Assembly (NCBI GenBank): GCA_029834535.1
Contig: JAQMWT010000322.1
Coordinates: forward strand, 496,001 to 560,000
DNA: 64,000 nucleotides
Direction: 5' to 3'
Origin: Chrysophaeum taylorii
Taxonomy: Eukaryota; Sar; Pelagophyceae; Pelagomonadales; Pelagomonadaceae
A program made the position numbers and the translations under genes. Under the pieces are notes generated by a model, which did no database searches, was not told the origin of the DNA, and saw nothing but the letters and a program-made list of their open reading frames with translations. Shown here piece after piece: positions 21,141-31,817 of the stretch (the first letter of the stretch is position 1; each line of letters starts with the position of its first letter).

Positions 21141-22900
21141 CTCTGTCATGTTACTTTGTTCTGGTTTGTCAACTCCGGCGTTCCTGTCTCAAGCCACTAA
21201 TGACTTAGGCTTAAATATCAATGTAAAAGTTGTTGTTGAGTCTGATGATACGCTTGTTCGTATGTTACGCCACCGTTTTCCTACTGTACTATTATTTGAA
21301 TCTCTCCCCGCCTTTATTAACCATCTTCACAACAAAAGTCAGAAGACTTACACAGCCTGCTGGATGATTCTCTTTTCGACAGCATGCTGTCTGTCATCAA
21401 ACTACTCCAGCCCTTGGTACTACTGGCTGAGATGACGCCTCCGCATAAGTACTGTCACCAAGACCACATCACAGTGGCCAACCTTATCTATGCTACTCTT
21501 GATTACTGTGTCGATGTTGTTGATAGGTTCCCGACCTACCTATGTGGCGACTACCAATCTAGAGAAAGGTGGATATGCGTCGCCCGCAGATATTCTACTG
21601 GACCAATTAAACTATCATCGTGGCCCATCCTCCATCCACGCCCCTTCCTAAAGATCGTGGATGATCTACAAGCTATTCCCAAGCGCCTTTGGCTACCTAA
21701 CCACATATCCAAAGACTGGATCCGGGTGTTCCCCGATCCTCCATACATATCCGTTCCTAAAACGTTTGCACCTTACTCTCGCACAGGTTCTGCTCACTTA
21801 TTATGGCTGACCTTGAATCCCTCAATATGTTACTACTTCGCCTTCACTCACAACAGGCTCACGAGCAACGTACTCACTCTGTTCAACCCGAGTGTACTTA
21901 CCATCAGTTGTGCTTTAAACGCTCCTCTATGGAGCCATTACCCAATGCAACACATCCTATACACGTCAAGATTTTTACAATCCTCTATAACGTGTTCGCA
22001 AGCTTACATACTAACTCACCCACTCCTGTGTCCTATTACATAACCGTTTTCGAAACTAACCAACCGTCACACAGGTTATTACTTACAACCTCATCAACAT
22101 CACACAACTCCTACTTCTTAACTGGTGGCCACCATTCCGACGGCGACCTCACCATAGAGAACGCCACCACGAAAAACACCACTCCCATTAACGCCTTTGG
22201 GAGCACGTATACGTTCACTGCTTCCGACATCCCCCGCGACCGGGACAGGTCCATATATCTGGAGCCGTTTATGGGTTACTTGTGGATAGTCCAAGCCCTT
22301 CCCCAAGTTGGCTCCGCTACCACCTATGGCACCGCCATACAAAACCTCGTGTCCAGATGCGCTCTCATTATGCCTGGCTGCCTTACCTACAAGGCCACCG
22401 ACAACTCTTTCGATTACAAGGATTCTCTTTTTGCTCTGGAAGATCATCACCTATCTCATAGTCGCTATATAGGGTACCTTCGTGGAAGTGACCGCAAACT
22501 CGGCTCTAAAATCCACTCAATGCTTGCTCCATTGCCAACCGTCCGAGGGTATGCCAATATTATTTTACTCGACCCTCGCAACGGGAAATTACGCTACCCC
22601 ACTCGACCGGAGTTGATTCGTGCTAACAACCACACCAAACAACAGGAATCTTTCCTATTGTCTCTACGCCATGACCTTTGCTGTGACATGCTCAGCAATG
22701 CTCTGCCTGCCGGTACGTATAGCACTCTGTACAAGCACCTTTCGCTCATCGTCGCCGATATTAAATCCCTTATGTTGGACCCTACCTTCCAACATACTGC
22801 TGCCGTGACGAAGAAATCCTATGTATCCAATTTCATGACCGTTGACCAAGCCTCCACCACGTGCAGCACAGATACCTTGTCTTTGGCACAATCTTTTATG
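21141..22900 (+). pseudogene. Copia-2 DNA cytosine-5 methyltransferase-like domain
   Basis: Same order as in Copia-1. Motif I/II: LLCSGLSTPAFLSQATNDL...VKVVVESDDTL (~21148-21255). Motif VI region: PLVLLAEMTPPH (~21408-21443). Motif VIII: CGDYQSRERWICVARR (QxRxR, ~21543-21590). Motif IX: GKLRYPTRPELIRANNHT (~22582-22635). Motif X: SNALPAGTYSTLY (~22693-22731). Frameshifts occur near 21350 and 21810; from 21803 the frame runs on into integrase, so the domain is part of the pol polyprotein. No PC(Q) catalytic loop is found between motifs I and VI (about 30 residues, DDSLFDSMLSVIKLLQ). STEMSLNY-like motif 2 marks the integrase boundary. Confidence 0.68.
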
Positions 22901-22945
22901 ATGTCTATTTCCAGCAACTGCTTGACCGAAATGTCGTTAAACTAT

Positions 22946-24469
22946 ATATCGTCGTCCTACGAAGATACTCTCGCTACTCGTGATAATGAGGATGCACCTC
23001 CAAGTGACCCTGCTGTGCACCAGGATGACGACGCACCGCCTTCCACTGCCTTAGACACCGAACTCAAGTTCGATGTTCGGCGCAAACGGCACATTCCCGC
23101 TCATCCAATTCCTCGTAAGTCCCTCGCACACGGATCCACCGAATATCTCAATGCCAAAGAACGTGCTAATCGCTTTCACCGGGTGCATCACTGCCCCGAC
23201 AACGTCGCTGCCAAGGCCCCCAACGTACTTGCTCGCCCTGGATTCTCTGCTTCTGACATACCATATCGCGACTTATGCACCGACTGCATCGCACACAACA
23301 AGCGCCACCCGCACAAGCATTTCAATGCGACCAAGCCTTCTTTTGAGCAAACCCACAAAGCCGGTGAAGTCTGGGCGTGCGACGGCGGCTATGTGACCAT
23401 CCCATCCGAATGGGGAGGCTTCACACATATCATCGTCTTCAAGGAACTCATTTCGAAATTTCTCTTGGTGTACTTTACACGCACCACCAACGCCACGGAG
23501 TTCACTCAAGCTCTGGATTTTGTGTATGACTTCTGTCGTACACAACTCAATGTGCACATGCGCACCCTCTACTCCGATGCATTCAAGCCTTACTTTAGCC
23601 AGCACATTACCTCCCCGTACCGCGTCGATAAGGGCATTCAACTCATTGCCTTCCCGCCGTACATGCACCACTTTAACTTTGAAGTTGAGTCTGCCATCGG
23701 TTTCATCGCCTCCGCCTCCTCAACTCGCCTTCGTTCTCTCCTTAATGCTCACTATCGTGGCGCCAAGATCGTGGAACCCGCTATCATGTTCCCATGGGCG
23801 GTGATACACACCGTTCAAAGCTATAACCTTCTCCCGAACGCCACGCTCGAGCGCATTCATCATGCTATTCTGAGTCCGCAACAGCTACTCTACAACCAAC
23901 TCAGCACTCCCCAACACGATATGCTCAAGATTTTTGGCGCTGAATGTTACCTCCTATTGGAGCCCCATGAACACCACAAGTGGGAACCGTGCCGCCGCAA
24001 ATATCTGTATCTCTGTTGCGCCAACGCACAAAACCCGCTCGTCTCCCCACGCGTCGACCATCTCGCTGACGTCGTCCTCAACCCTGAAAACGGACAAATT
24101 CGTGTTTCGTCCAAGCTGCAATTCCTCTACATGTTGCAGCATCCTACTCCTGATCCTGAACTAGCTCCTCCGCCACACGCTCCTTCCGCGCCTTTCTCGC
24201 TCACACCCCACACCACTATGCAAGACCATGTCATTCAGAGGGGGACAAGGACTTCTCATCCTCAGAGGGGGCACTCCCCACCTCCTTCAGCTCCTCCTTC
24301 TTCGTCCCCTACTCCGGCCTCTTCTCCCTCTTCTGACGCTACCGCCGACGAATCTGGCTCTATGTCACCGCCGCCCTTGCTTCCTTCTTACAAATACCTT
24401 TTGCACACGATGACCTCATTCTTGTCCCAGGTTCCAAACAGCCTAACACTCGCAAGGCCACTTCTATGA
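22946..24469 (+). CDS. Copia-2 integrase (part of pol)
   Basis: This is the downstream part of the 888-aa frame that starts at 21803. Zinc-binding region: FHRVHHCPDN (~23170) and LCTDCIAH (~23275). Catalytic triad: Asp in WACDGGYVTI (~23380), Asp in TLYSDAFKPY (~23572), Glu probably in ATLERIHHAI (~23845). The integrase domain is intact. The C-terminal tail (after ~24150) is Pro/Ser-rich with two QRG-coding purine runs (CAGAGGGGG, 24236 and 24265). The enzyme would insert the cDNA, making the 5-bp duplication seen around this element. Confidence 0.82.
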   Translation: MSSSYEDTLATRDNEDAPPSDPAVHQDDDAPPSTALDTELKFDVRRKRHIPAHPIPRKSLAHGSTEYLNAKERANRFHRVHHCPDNVAAKAPNVLARPGFSASDIPYRDLCTDCIAHNKRHPHKHFNATKPSFEQTHKAGEVWACDGGYVTIPSEWGGFTHIIVFKELISKFLLVYFTRTTNATEFTQALDFVYDFCRTQLNVHMRTLYSDAFKPYFSQHITSPYRVDKGIQLIAFPPYMHHFNFEVESAIGFIASASSTRLRSLLNAHYRGAKIVEPAIMFPWAVIHTVQSYNLLPNATLERIHHAILSPQQLLYNQLSTPQHDMLKIFGAECYLLLEPHEHHKWEPCRRKYLYLCCANAQNPLVSPRVDHLADVVLNPENGQIRVSSKLQFLYMLQHPTPDPELAPPPHAPSAPFSLTPHTTMQDHVIQRGTRTSHPQRGHSPPPSAPPSSSPTPASSPSSDATADESGSMSPPPLLPSYKYLLHTMTSFLSQVPNSLTLARPLL

Positions 24470-26980
24470 AAACTATCCGAGCCCGGTTACAAGCGTCTAC
24501 TATTGGTGCTTACAAAGCCGCTGGTGGCAAGCTCGCCGATTTCCGCTGGGATCTTCGCCACCACTTTCTTACGTTCAAGTCTCCCGCCCTCTCCGCCCTT
24601 CATCTCCGTGGTGGTATCCTCTGGTCTGCTATCTGCTCAGAGGGGAACATGCGTTGTTAGCTCGTCTTCTTCTCCCGTTGCGTACTGACTTACTTGCCCG
24701 CTACCCGCACGTCGATGGTTACTTCGCCCACGCCAAGTGCGCATCCAGCATCCCAGCTGCAACCTTTTTAACTGCTGATGGTTCACCTACGTGCCCTATT
24801 CCTCAGCCCCTTTTATCTGCGTTCACTGAACACGCTGCTGCCTTCGGCACTTCTTCCTTACAATATGCACTTACGTACCTGGCGCCGACCAGCTTTATTG
24901 ATCACAACTCATCCGAGTTTGGCGCTACTTCTGCATCTCTGGCTGACTTGGAGGAATACCTTCTGGTCTCTACAGAGTTTATCACCCAGGTCTTACGTAC
25001 CGACCCTACTATCCATATCCAACTGGAATCTGCCCCTACTACTCCTACCGACGCTGTTTCCGCTTATCCCGAAGTTGCGCACACTGCCTCGACCGCAACG
25101 TCGCTAAACTATAATTCACCAGCCACTGTTGGTCCTGACGAATATAAGGTCCAAGAAGCGGACGTTTCCATTGACGAATATAAACTTAAGTGCCTCCACG
25201 GTTTGTCGCCTGAAAACAGGCACGCCTACCTCAAGGCCATCGCCAAGGAACTCCACGACATTATCCGCTTTGGCTGCTTCAAACTTTCCTTACCCGACGG
25301 TGTCTCTCGTCCTATTGACAGCAAGATGGTGCTGAAGATTAAAACAGACTCTGCAGGCAAATACGTTAAGCACAAGGCTCGCCTCGTACTACGTGGCTTC
25401 CTAGCATCTCTTGGCGCCGATTTCTTTGGTACCTTCAGCCCCATGGCCACTATGACCGCAATCCGGGTACTACTAGCTATTGCAGCATACAAGCAATTGC
25501 CTGTCTACCATGCAGACGTCCCGAACGCCTTCGTTCAGTCTGACATCGATGCCAATGTCTATGTTCAATTACCAGACGGCATCAAGCTTATCGACCCCGA
25601 TGACGCTAAGTACAAGGGCCGACGTCTACCGAAACTGCTGAAGTCACTTTATGGACTTAGGCAATCACCATCCCTTTGGAACAAAGAGATAGACGGCTTC
25701 TTCCGTAGCCTTGGTTACAAACGCCTGCATTCGGACTCTTGCCTATATGCTCGAGTATCCGCACATGCTAAGTTCGTCGTATGCAGTCTGTCTGTAGACG
25801 ACATTGTTATTGTGTCCAATGACGACCCTCTTCGTACTGAATTACAGGATGCCCTCCACAAACGGTATGCTGTAGAGCAGTTTGAACCTGTCCATACCCT
25901 CCTAGGCATGCGTGTGTGTCGCACATCTGACGGCTCCATTTCTCTGGATGTGCAAGCCAAGCTGGATGAACTCTTCGCTGATCACCCAGTCTTGCAGCAA
26001 CTGACCCCGCTTAAATATCCTATGTCATCGTCCTTCAAGTATAAAGATGGCACTCCCAGCACTGAAACAGAGTTGTACATCAATTCGCACTTTGCCACCC
26101 TCCTTGGCAAGCTGGTGTTCATGCAAGTTGCCTGCAGACCTGACTTCTCGCAAGCCTTGGGCAGATGTTCGCGTGGTATGCATGCACCCACATATGTTCA
26201 CGTCCAAATGCTAGAGCATTTGCTTCGCTACCTCAAGAAGCCGGAAAACCGCTCACTTCGCCTCTGGTTTCACCCTAAAGGTAATGCCATTGAAGCTCAC
26301 CTTCGCACTGTCTCCGCTAATCGAATTGATCTATCCACTGTGGTCGACTACCAACCACAGGATGTATCTACTGGACAGTTTGACCCCTTAGTTGCCATGG
26401 TTGACGCTGACAATGCCCCTTCCTTAGCACAGGAAGATAGGAAATCTACCACCGGGTTTGTCTTCTATCTTTTCAACTGCCTTATTGGTTGGAAAAGCAA
26501 ACTTCAACCGATTGTCTCCTGCTCAACTCACGAAGCTGAGTTGATTGCCCTCAGTATTTGTGCTGATGAAGCTGTTTGGCTACGCAAGCTGCTGTTGGAA
26601 CTCTCCTTTGTCGTCAACCCCACCTTCTACGTCAACAATGCTAATGGTGAGAACACCGCTGACCCTGTTGACTTCGATGACAATGACAACCCAATTGCTG
26701 AAGATATGCGCTTCATCAGAAGCCTACCTCTTTGTCTGACAATGCTGCCGCTGTTCACACCTCTAATAACCCAGATGGGTCCTCTCGATCCAAGGCACTG
26801 TCGACCAGATGGTTCAAAATCCGTGAGTACATATCGCTTCAGAAAATACGAGTCCATCATGTTCCCGGCAAGCTGAACGTGGCGGATGGCTTTACAAAAC
26901 CACTTGCGGCTGAGTTCTCCACTTTTCGTTCTCTACTCGGTATGCATCATGCCTCTCACGACAATCCTTTACAGGATTGA
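24466..26980 (+). pseudogene. Copia-2 reverse transcriptase and RNase H
   Basis: A short linker frame (24466-24660) passes into the RT frame (to 26876). RT (RVT_2 type): KHKARLVLRGFLASLGADFFGTFSP, VYHADVPNAFVQSDI (catalytic Asp), LYGLRQSPSLWNKEI, and LSVDDIVIVS in place of YVDD. RNase H: VAMVDADNAPSLAQEDRKSTTG, SCSTHEAELIALS (catalytic Glu). A one-base shift near 26725 moves the end to 26732-26980 (SDNAAAVH, SRSKALSTRWFKIRE, VPGKLNVADGFTKPL). RT and most of RNase H are otherwise intact. Motif 3 (STATSLNY, 25089) precedes RT and motif 4 (26996) follows RNase H. Confidence 0.85.
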
Positions 26981-28841
26981 AGATACCTAACTCTAGTGAC
27001 CGCAACGTCGTTAAACTATCCCTGGCCTTACCTTCTCTTGCCACATTTTTTGTACACGGGCGAGTGTTGTTCATGTCTTCTTGACACTCCCGTGGCCGTG
27101 GCATCTCTCCCAAGTTGTTTCAAAAGCGACAACCCATAACCACTGTCACTCCTACTACCTCCCAGGCTGCTACTGTCTCACCGACACCAGCGATGGCCTC
27201 AACATGGATTTTGCCCTGATTGAACGAGGATTCTCTCGTTCTGAGAGCTTCCGTACTCCTGCCACGCCCTTTCTCTCTTCTGTTATGCGAGCGGAAATCT
27301 CTACGGCACTCAACTCGATATATGAATCTGCTGACTCTTTACTGTTTGTGGAACTTACGACGTTCATATCCATGCGCGTTTCATCCTGTCATCCTACATT
27401 TCTTGCTTCCACCACATATAATTCAAAGTCACAAGCACCTAGTGAACTCCCCACTGAAGTGCTGAGTCACCTTAACACAGATGACCACAAGAAGAATGGT
27501 CATATTCCCATCTCAACTATCACCACTAACATTTGTTGTGCTTGTCACAACACCGATCAGGCGCCCATACAACCTAACGTATGTGCACGTAATGCTACTT
27601 CCTTCCAACCCTCCTGTAACGGGTGCTCAGCTGGTCATATACGCGCAACCATCATACGCACGTATCATTTGCCAAAGGAGCTACATGTTCTCTTGACTAG
27701 AATCTAACGCAACACTCGTCACTTGCTCATTTAGTCTTATCAGTAACCGATGCAGCCACAGACTCCACTACTCAATTACCATTGGCACTGGATCTTCGGC
27801 TTATTACTCAGATGCACCTGGAGCATCTTAACTTTCTTGTAACGCTCGAGCAAACACAAGCTCGTAAAACTCAGGCTATGTTCAAGCCCACCAAATACCA
27901 CCATGTGATTCATACTGTTATCTGATCGCGTGTACAACATCTTAACAACTACGCATCATCCTCTGATGATACAGAACCGCTATTACTCCGGGATGTAATG
28001 TTCGGCCACACTTATGTTCAGGCAGAACATTAAGGCTTCCTGCACCCCTTTTTTTTAACGTTGACCGAAACGTCGTTAAACTACTCACACTCCACGCTAG
28101 ACGCTACTCTGGAGATATCTTCGCCACCGTTACCTACGCCTTCTGCTTCGCTTGTTGATTCCGACTTCTTGTGCCAACAAGTCGACCAACTCCAGGAAAC
28201 ACCATCCTGGAGAACCGGCTCTCCCCTCCTACAGCCAACACCCACGTGTTACTTATACACGGTACAAGATCACAGAACTGTTGTCTCGCTTAATACTCAC
28301 CGCTCATGATCAACATGCTACCAACTACTCCTCCCGGACGATCACCTCCTTCATCTACGTGACAAGTTGCTCTCATGCTTCAGAGCATTCCGTCCGCTCT
28401 CATGTGAATCTGAAGACTCTTCTATCTTCGTTCTTCGTTCGCCAAGTCCAACCTTTTTTTTTTTGAAAACCAACTGGACACCTTTCAACTAGATTCTCTA
28501 TCGCCATCCATACTGAATGCTCTACTTGCACTCACCCTTCTCTTGGCACCACATCGTTCAGCTATTGGTGTTCACCACCTTACAGCAGAAGCTGACGATG
28601 ATTAATAATCCTAACACACTGTCTGTTGTATCTGTGTTTCTTAATGTTCTGTTCAAAAGGGTCAAATCGACTCTCAGCTCCACCAAGTCCAAGTCCAAGT
28701 CCTAAGACCCTTCTATACTCTTGATGCTTCGTATGTGACCTCTGTGACCATCAAGACTGTATTCCTTCCTTTTTTCTTCATCATCATCTTTCTCAAGAGA
28801 TGCTCTACAGTCGCACCTTGCGCTTAAGACATCTCGAGGGG
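26981..28841 (+). other. Copia-2 post-pol region of unknown content
   Basis: About 1.86 kb between RNase H and the 3' LTR, more than Copia elements usually have. Frame 27081-27707 (208 aa, no clear family) has a Cys/His-rich segment (CCACHN...CARN...CNGCSAGH) that recalls the integrase zinc region. A second short frame starts at 28061 with motif 5 (LTETSLNY). The rest has many stops. GAGGGG just before 28842 may be the polypurine tract. An extra gene or the decayed remains of one cannot be excluded. Confidence 0.5.
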
Positions 28842-29153
28842 TGCAGAGAAATCTGCTGCCTCTTACCCTTATCCGTCCGTTGAGAACGTGATCTCTTCCT
28901 TACCCTTCTTCTTCCTTTCTACACAATCAAATAGTCCTCTGATTTGTGCCTACGCTCATCATCATGGTCTAGCGCGTCCCGAGGTATGTAGCACTATACA
29001 CTTAACCTTTCTCGTGTAGTTCTAGATGCCGCCTGTCGTGTTCTGAGGATATAGGGAACATAACTTTCATTCCCCGAATTAACCTTCCAGACGTTCACGA
29101 TGAGACGGGATGGTTTCCCAGGTGACTTACCACTGCTTGCTAAATGCTCTGCA
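28842..29153 (+). repeat. Copia-2 3' LTR (312 bp)
   Basis: Near-identical to 16382-16693; starts TGCAGAGAAAT after GAGGGG and ends TGCTCTGCA. Followed by the target duplication ATGGC (29154-29158) and then Copia-1 integrase sequence. Confidence 0.93.
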
Positions 29154-31066
29154 ATGGCATTAATATTTCTGCCTTCCCGCCTTACTTGCATGTGTTCAAT
29201 CATGAAGTAGAAGCTGCTGTTGGTCACATAGCAACCGCTGCAGCCACTAGACTTAGGAACCTACTAAACGTGTCATACAAGGGTCACCCAATAACTGACC
29301 CAGCTCTACATTTTCCGTGGGCTGTAATTCATGCTCTTCAGTCGTATAATCTCCTTCCTAATGTCTCTCTCGAACGCATTTATAATAAAGTGTTAAGTCC
29401 CCAACAAATGTTGCTTCACCAATGTAATGTTCCCCAACAAGACTACCTAAAACAAATTGGTTCTGTTTGTTGTTCGCATTTAGAACCCAACGAATTTCAT
29501 AAATACGAACATCGCTGTCGCCCCTACATCTACTTATGTATGTGGCGCTAACGTATTAACCCGCAGGTTACACCTCATGTTACCCATACAGCTGATGTTG
29601 TTCTCAATCCCAAGAACGGTCAAGTCCGTGTCTCCCTCCTCTAAACTTACTTTTCCTTATCTAACTTCGAAATCTCCTCCCGATTATGAACAATCCCCAC
29701 CACCTGCACCTTCGCCTAAGGTCCCCTTTTCAGCTCAGAGCACCCCCAGTGATGCGTTGCAGAGGGGGATTGCTGTGTCAACCGACACTGAACACGAGAG
29801 GGGGACTACCTCGCCACCATCACCAGCTCCAGCTCCTGCTCCCGCTTCTGCTGCTCCAGTCGAGACACCTACGGCATCTGAGTTCCCGTAAAATGCTTTG
29901 CCAGTTATGCAAACATTTTGTGAGCTGTTTTCCCAAGACCCTCTCCGTCTCACCCAAGGTCCTAATCAACCTCAACCTCGACGTAAAACTAATCTCCAAG
30001 CAGTCCAAGCTCGCCTTGCTTCGCCCACTATCGCCGATTACAAGCAAGCCGGTGGTACTTTGGCCGATTTTAAATATGATCTCTCCAAGCACTACATCAC
30101 CTTCTTGGATCCCACCCTCCACTCCCTGCATGCCTGCCTCCAGAGGGGGAATTCACACAGACCCTTCATCATCACGTTTACCAAGCTCTTTCGCAATCAT
30201 CTTCACGTGCATCTTCCGCTGTGGATCAGAGCAGACATATCCATCCATCATCTGCCTCACCAGTTCACTTTCTCGACACGCCCTGCCCCTCGGATTTCCA
30301 TTTACCACGTGCACTCGTTCACCTAATCACAGAACATGCTCAAGCATTTCAAGTGCCCACCGCTCAATATGCTTACGCATTATTGACGCCCCACGCCTTG
30401 ATGGCACATAATCAAGCTTCCTATGGAGATTCCGAACCCCACCTCTCTGACATCGAGACCTACATCACGGTGCAGGCTCACTATATTGAGGCCCACCTAC
30501 AAGCTGATCCTCTACTCGTTGTTCAACTAGTCGAAATTCCCGAATATGCTCCCGCTCATTCTGATGCCGATTCTTATGCTATCACATATTTGACCCAAGA
30601 TCAAGACCCCAGCACCTTCGGCCCTGATGAGTACAAGATTCAAGCCAAAGACATCAAGATTGATGAGTATGAGTTGACCTGCCAAAAAGGTCTCTCAGAC
30701 ACCGATCGCAAGGCGCCTACATCTCTGCGATTTCCTAGGAGATCTTCGACATAGTCAAGTTCGGCTGCTTTAAATTATTGCTGCCGATGGCCAACTCCAA
30801 GCCCATTGATACTCGGCTCGTGTTGCGCGTAAAGACCAACGCAGCCGGCGAGTATCTCAAGCACAAGGCGAGGTTGGTGCTAAGGGGGTTTCTCGCTTCC
30901 CTTGGCACCGACTTCTTCAACACTTTCAGCCGGGCGATGGCGCAGCTCACCGGCATCCGTTGTGTTCTAGCTCTGCGCATCTTCGGCTTCCTGTCTATCA
31001 TGTAGACGTGCCTAACGCGCTCGTTCAAGCCCCCATCGATTCTCACGTGTATGTCAAGCTACCGTA
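29154..31066 (+). pseudogene. Copia-1 integrase C-terminal part and truncated reverse transcriptase
   Basis: 29154-29551 continues integrase (INISAFPPYLHVFN, FPWAVIHALQSYNLLPNVSLERIYN with the probable catalytic Glu). A linker in shifted frames has three QRG purine runs (29760, 29792, 30140). RT starts in 30221-30754 (DPSTFGPDEYKIQAKDIKIDEY) and, after a frameshift near 30715, reads KHKARLVLRGFLASLGTDFFNTFS and HVDVPNALVQAP (frame-shifted), stopping at VYVKLP near 31066. Sequence beyond is unrelated, so the element is truncated there. Confidence 0.75.
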
Positions 31067-31817
31067 AGGCATATTGGTATGTGGAATTTGCGGAGTGGCT
31101 TGTTGAGACCCGGCCGTGAACGGTGGAAACCCGCGAGGGCGTACCAGGAGGAGAGCATCTTCGGAGGGAGCCGGTTTCCGGGCAAACGTAGCAGAGTCGG
31201 CTTTGCCCGCGACCACGGTGATATCGGGATGCCACGAAAATATATTTGGTGGTTGCGCCATGTCTATACGCAATTGCCAATGGCGAACATCTACGCTTGG
31301 GTGTATTCCTCATTATCCGCACCTTGCTTCAAGTGGTGTTTCACATGGCCATACCGCGCTTGCTTCCGCACTGCCTTTGAGACTCTCGTTCGGTTGACCG
31401 CCGCCAGCACTGCGACTTCTTCCACTAAATACGGCTTATCAAATTTTCCACCAGAGCTTTTGCAGCGGGGAAACGGAGGTTCGAAGGAGTGAACAACGGT
31501 AGATGCAACACTGGAAGAAGTTTTGTATTAACATGGTGATAAACCAAACAATGTCATTTTTGTCAAGTGTCTAATGCTGTATGACATTGTCTTGCAAGCA
31601 CGAAGTAGGCTTATGCAAGTATGCGACTACACACGCCGCTTCGACAACAGCCAACCTCATTGCGTGCAAAAAGGGGCGGTCGCAATAGGCAGGAGGGACC
31701 TTACGACGCCGAAGCGTGATAGGGTCGTAGCGCAAAGATGTGCGAGCGCGAGAAGAGTTTGCTGCTCTTAGCGACACGTGTTGTTAGTGCGCGCGACCTT
31801 AGTGTCTACGGCAGTTT
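31067..31817. other. Unassigned sequence between Copia-1 truncation and sedolisin 2
   Basis: A 137-codon frame (31079-31492, plus) shows no recognisable family and is GC-average. The break at 31066 could be a deletion or rearrangement point. Nothing else supported. Confidence 0.35.

Larger units (their letters stand above)
18920..28084 (+). repeat. 24-nt motif repeated five times within Copia-2
   Basis: Sites: 18920-18943, 22922-22945, 25089-25112, 26996-27019, 28061-28084. Nucleotide core ACCGNAANGTCG[T/C]TAAACTA. All five encode x-T-[E/A]-x-S-L-N-Y: STEKSLNY, LTEMSLNY, STATSLNY, VTATSLNY, LTETSLNY. They fall near gag/protease, methyltransferase/integrase, integrase/RT, just past RNase H, and at the start of a short post-pol frame. 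Codons for T, S, L and N are nearly invariant. Confidence 0.8.
16382..29153 (+). mobile_element. Copia-2: nearly complete Copia-like LTR retrotransposon nested in Copia-1
   Basis: Two 312-bp LTRs (16382-16693, 28842-29153) begin TGC[G/A]GAGAAAT and end TGCTCTGCA, and are nearly identical. The target duplication ATGGC is perfect. Total length is 12772 bp including a 1053-bp Helitron-like insertion at 20039-21091, so about 11.7 kb without it, long for a Copia element (usually 5-6 kb). Internal order: PBS, gag, protease (D-S-C), C5-methyltransferase-like domain, integrase, RT, RNase H, then ~1.8 kb of unknown sequence before the 3' LTR. Integrase before RT makes it Copia-type. A nonsense codon, several frameshifts and the insertion show it is inactive, though the LTRs are still close. 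Confidence 0.92.
9870..31066 (+). mobile_element. Copia-1: degenerate Copia-like LTR retrotransposon, split by Copia-2
   Basis: The left part is 9870-16381 (LTR, gag, protease, methyltransferase-like domain, integrase N part). The right part resumes at 29159 (integrase C part, reverse transcriptase start) and stops abruptly near 31066 inside RT, so the 3' half of RT, RNase H and the 3' LTR are missing. Copia-2 sits between the parts, flanked by the 5-bp duplication ATGGC (16377-16381 / 29154-29158). A short LINE-like repeat also interrupts integrase at 15534-15931. Several frameshifts show it is dead. GC is lower than in the surrounding genes. Confidence 0.85.
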
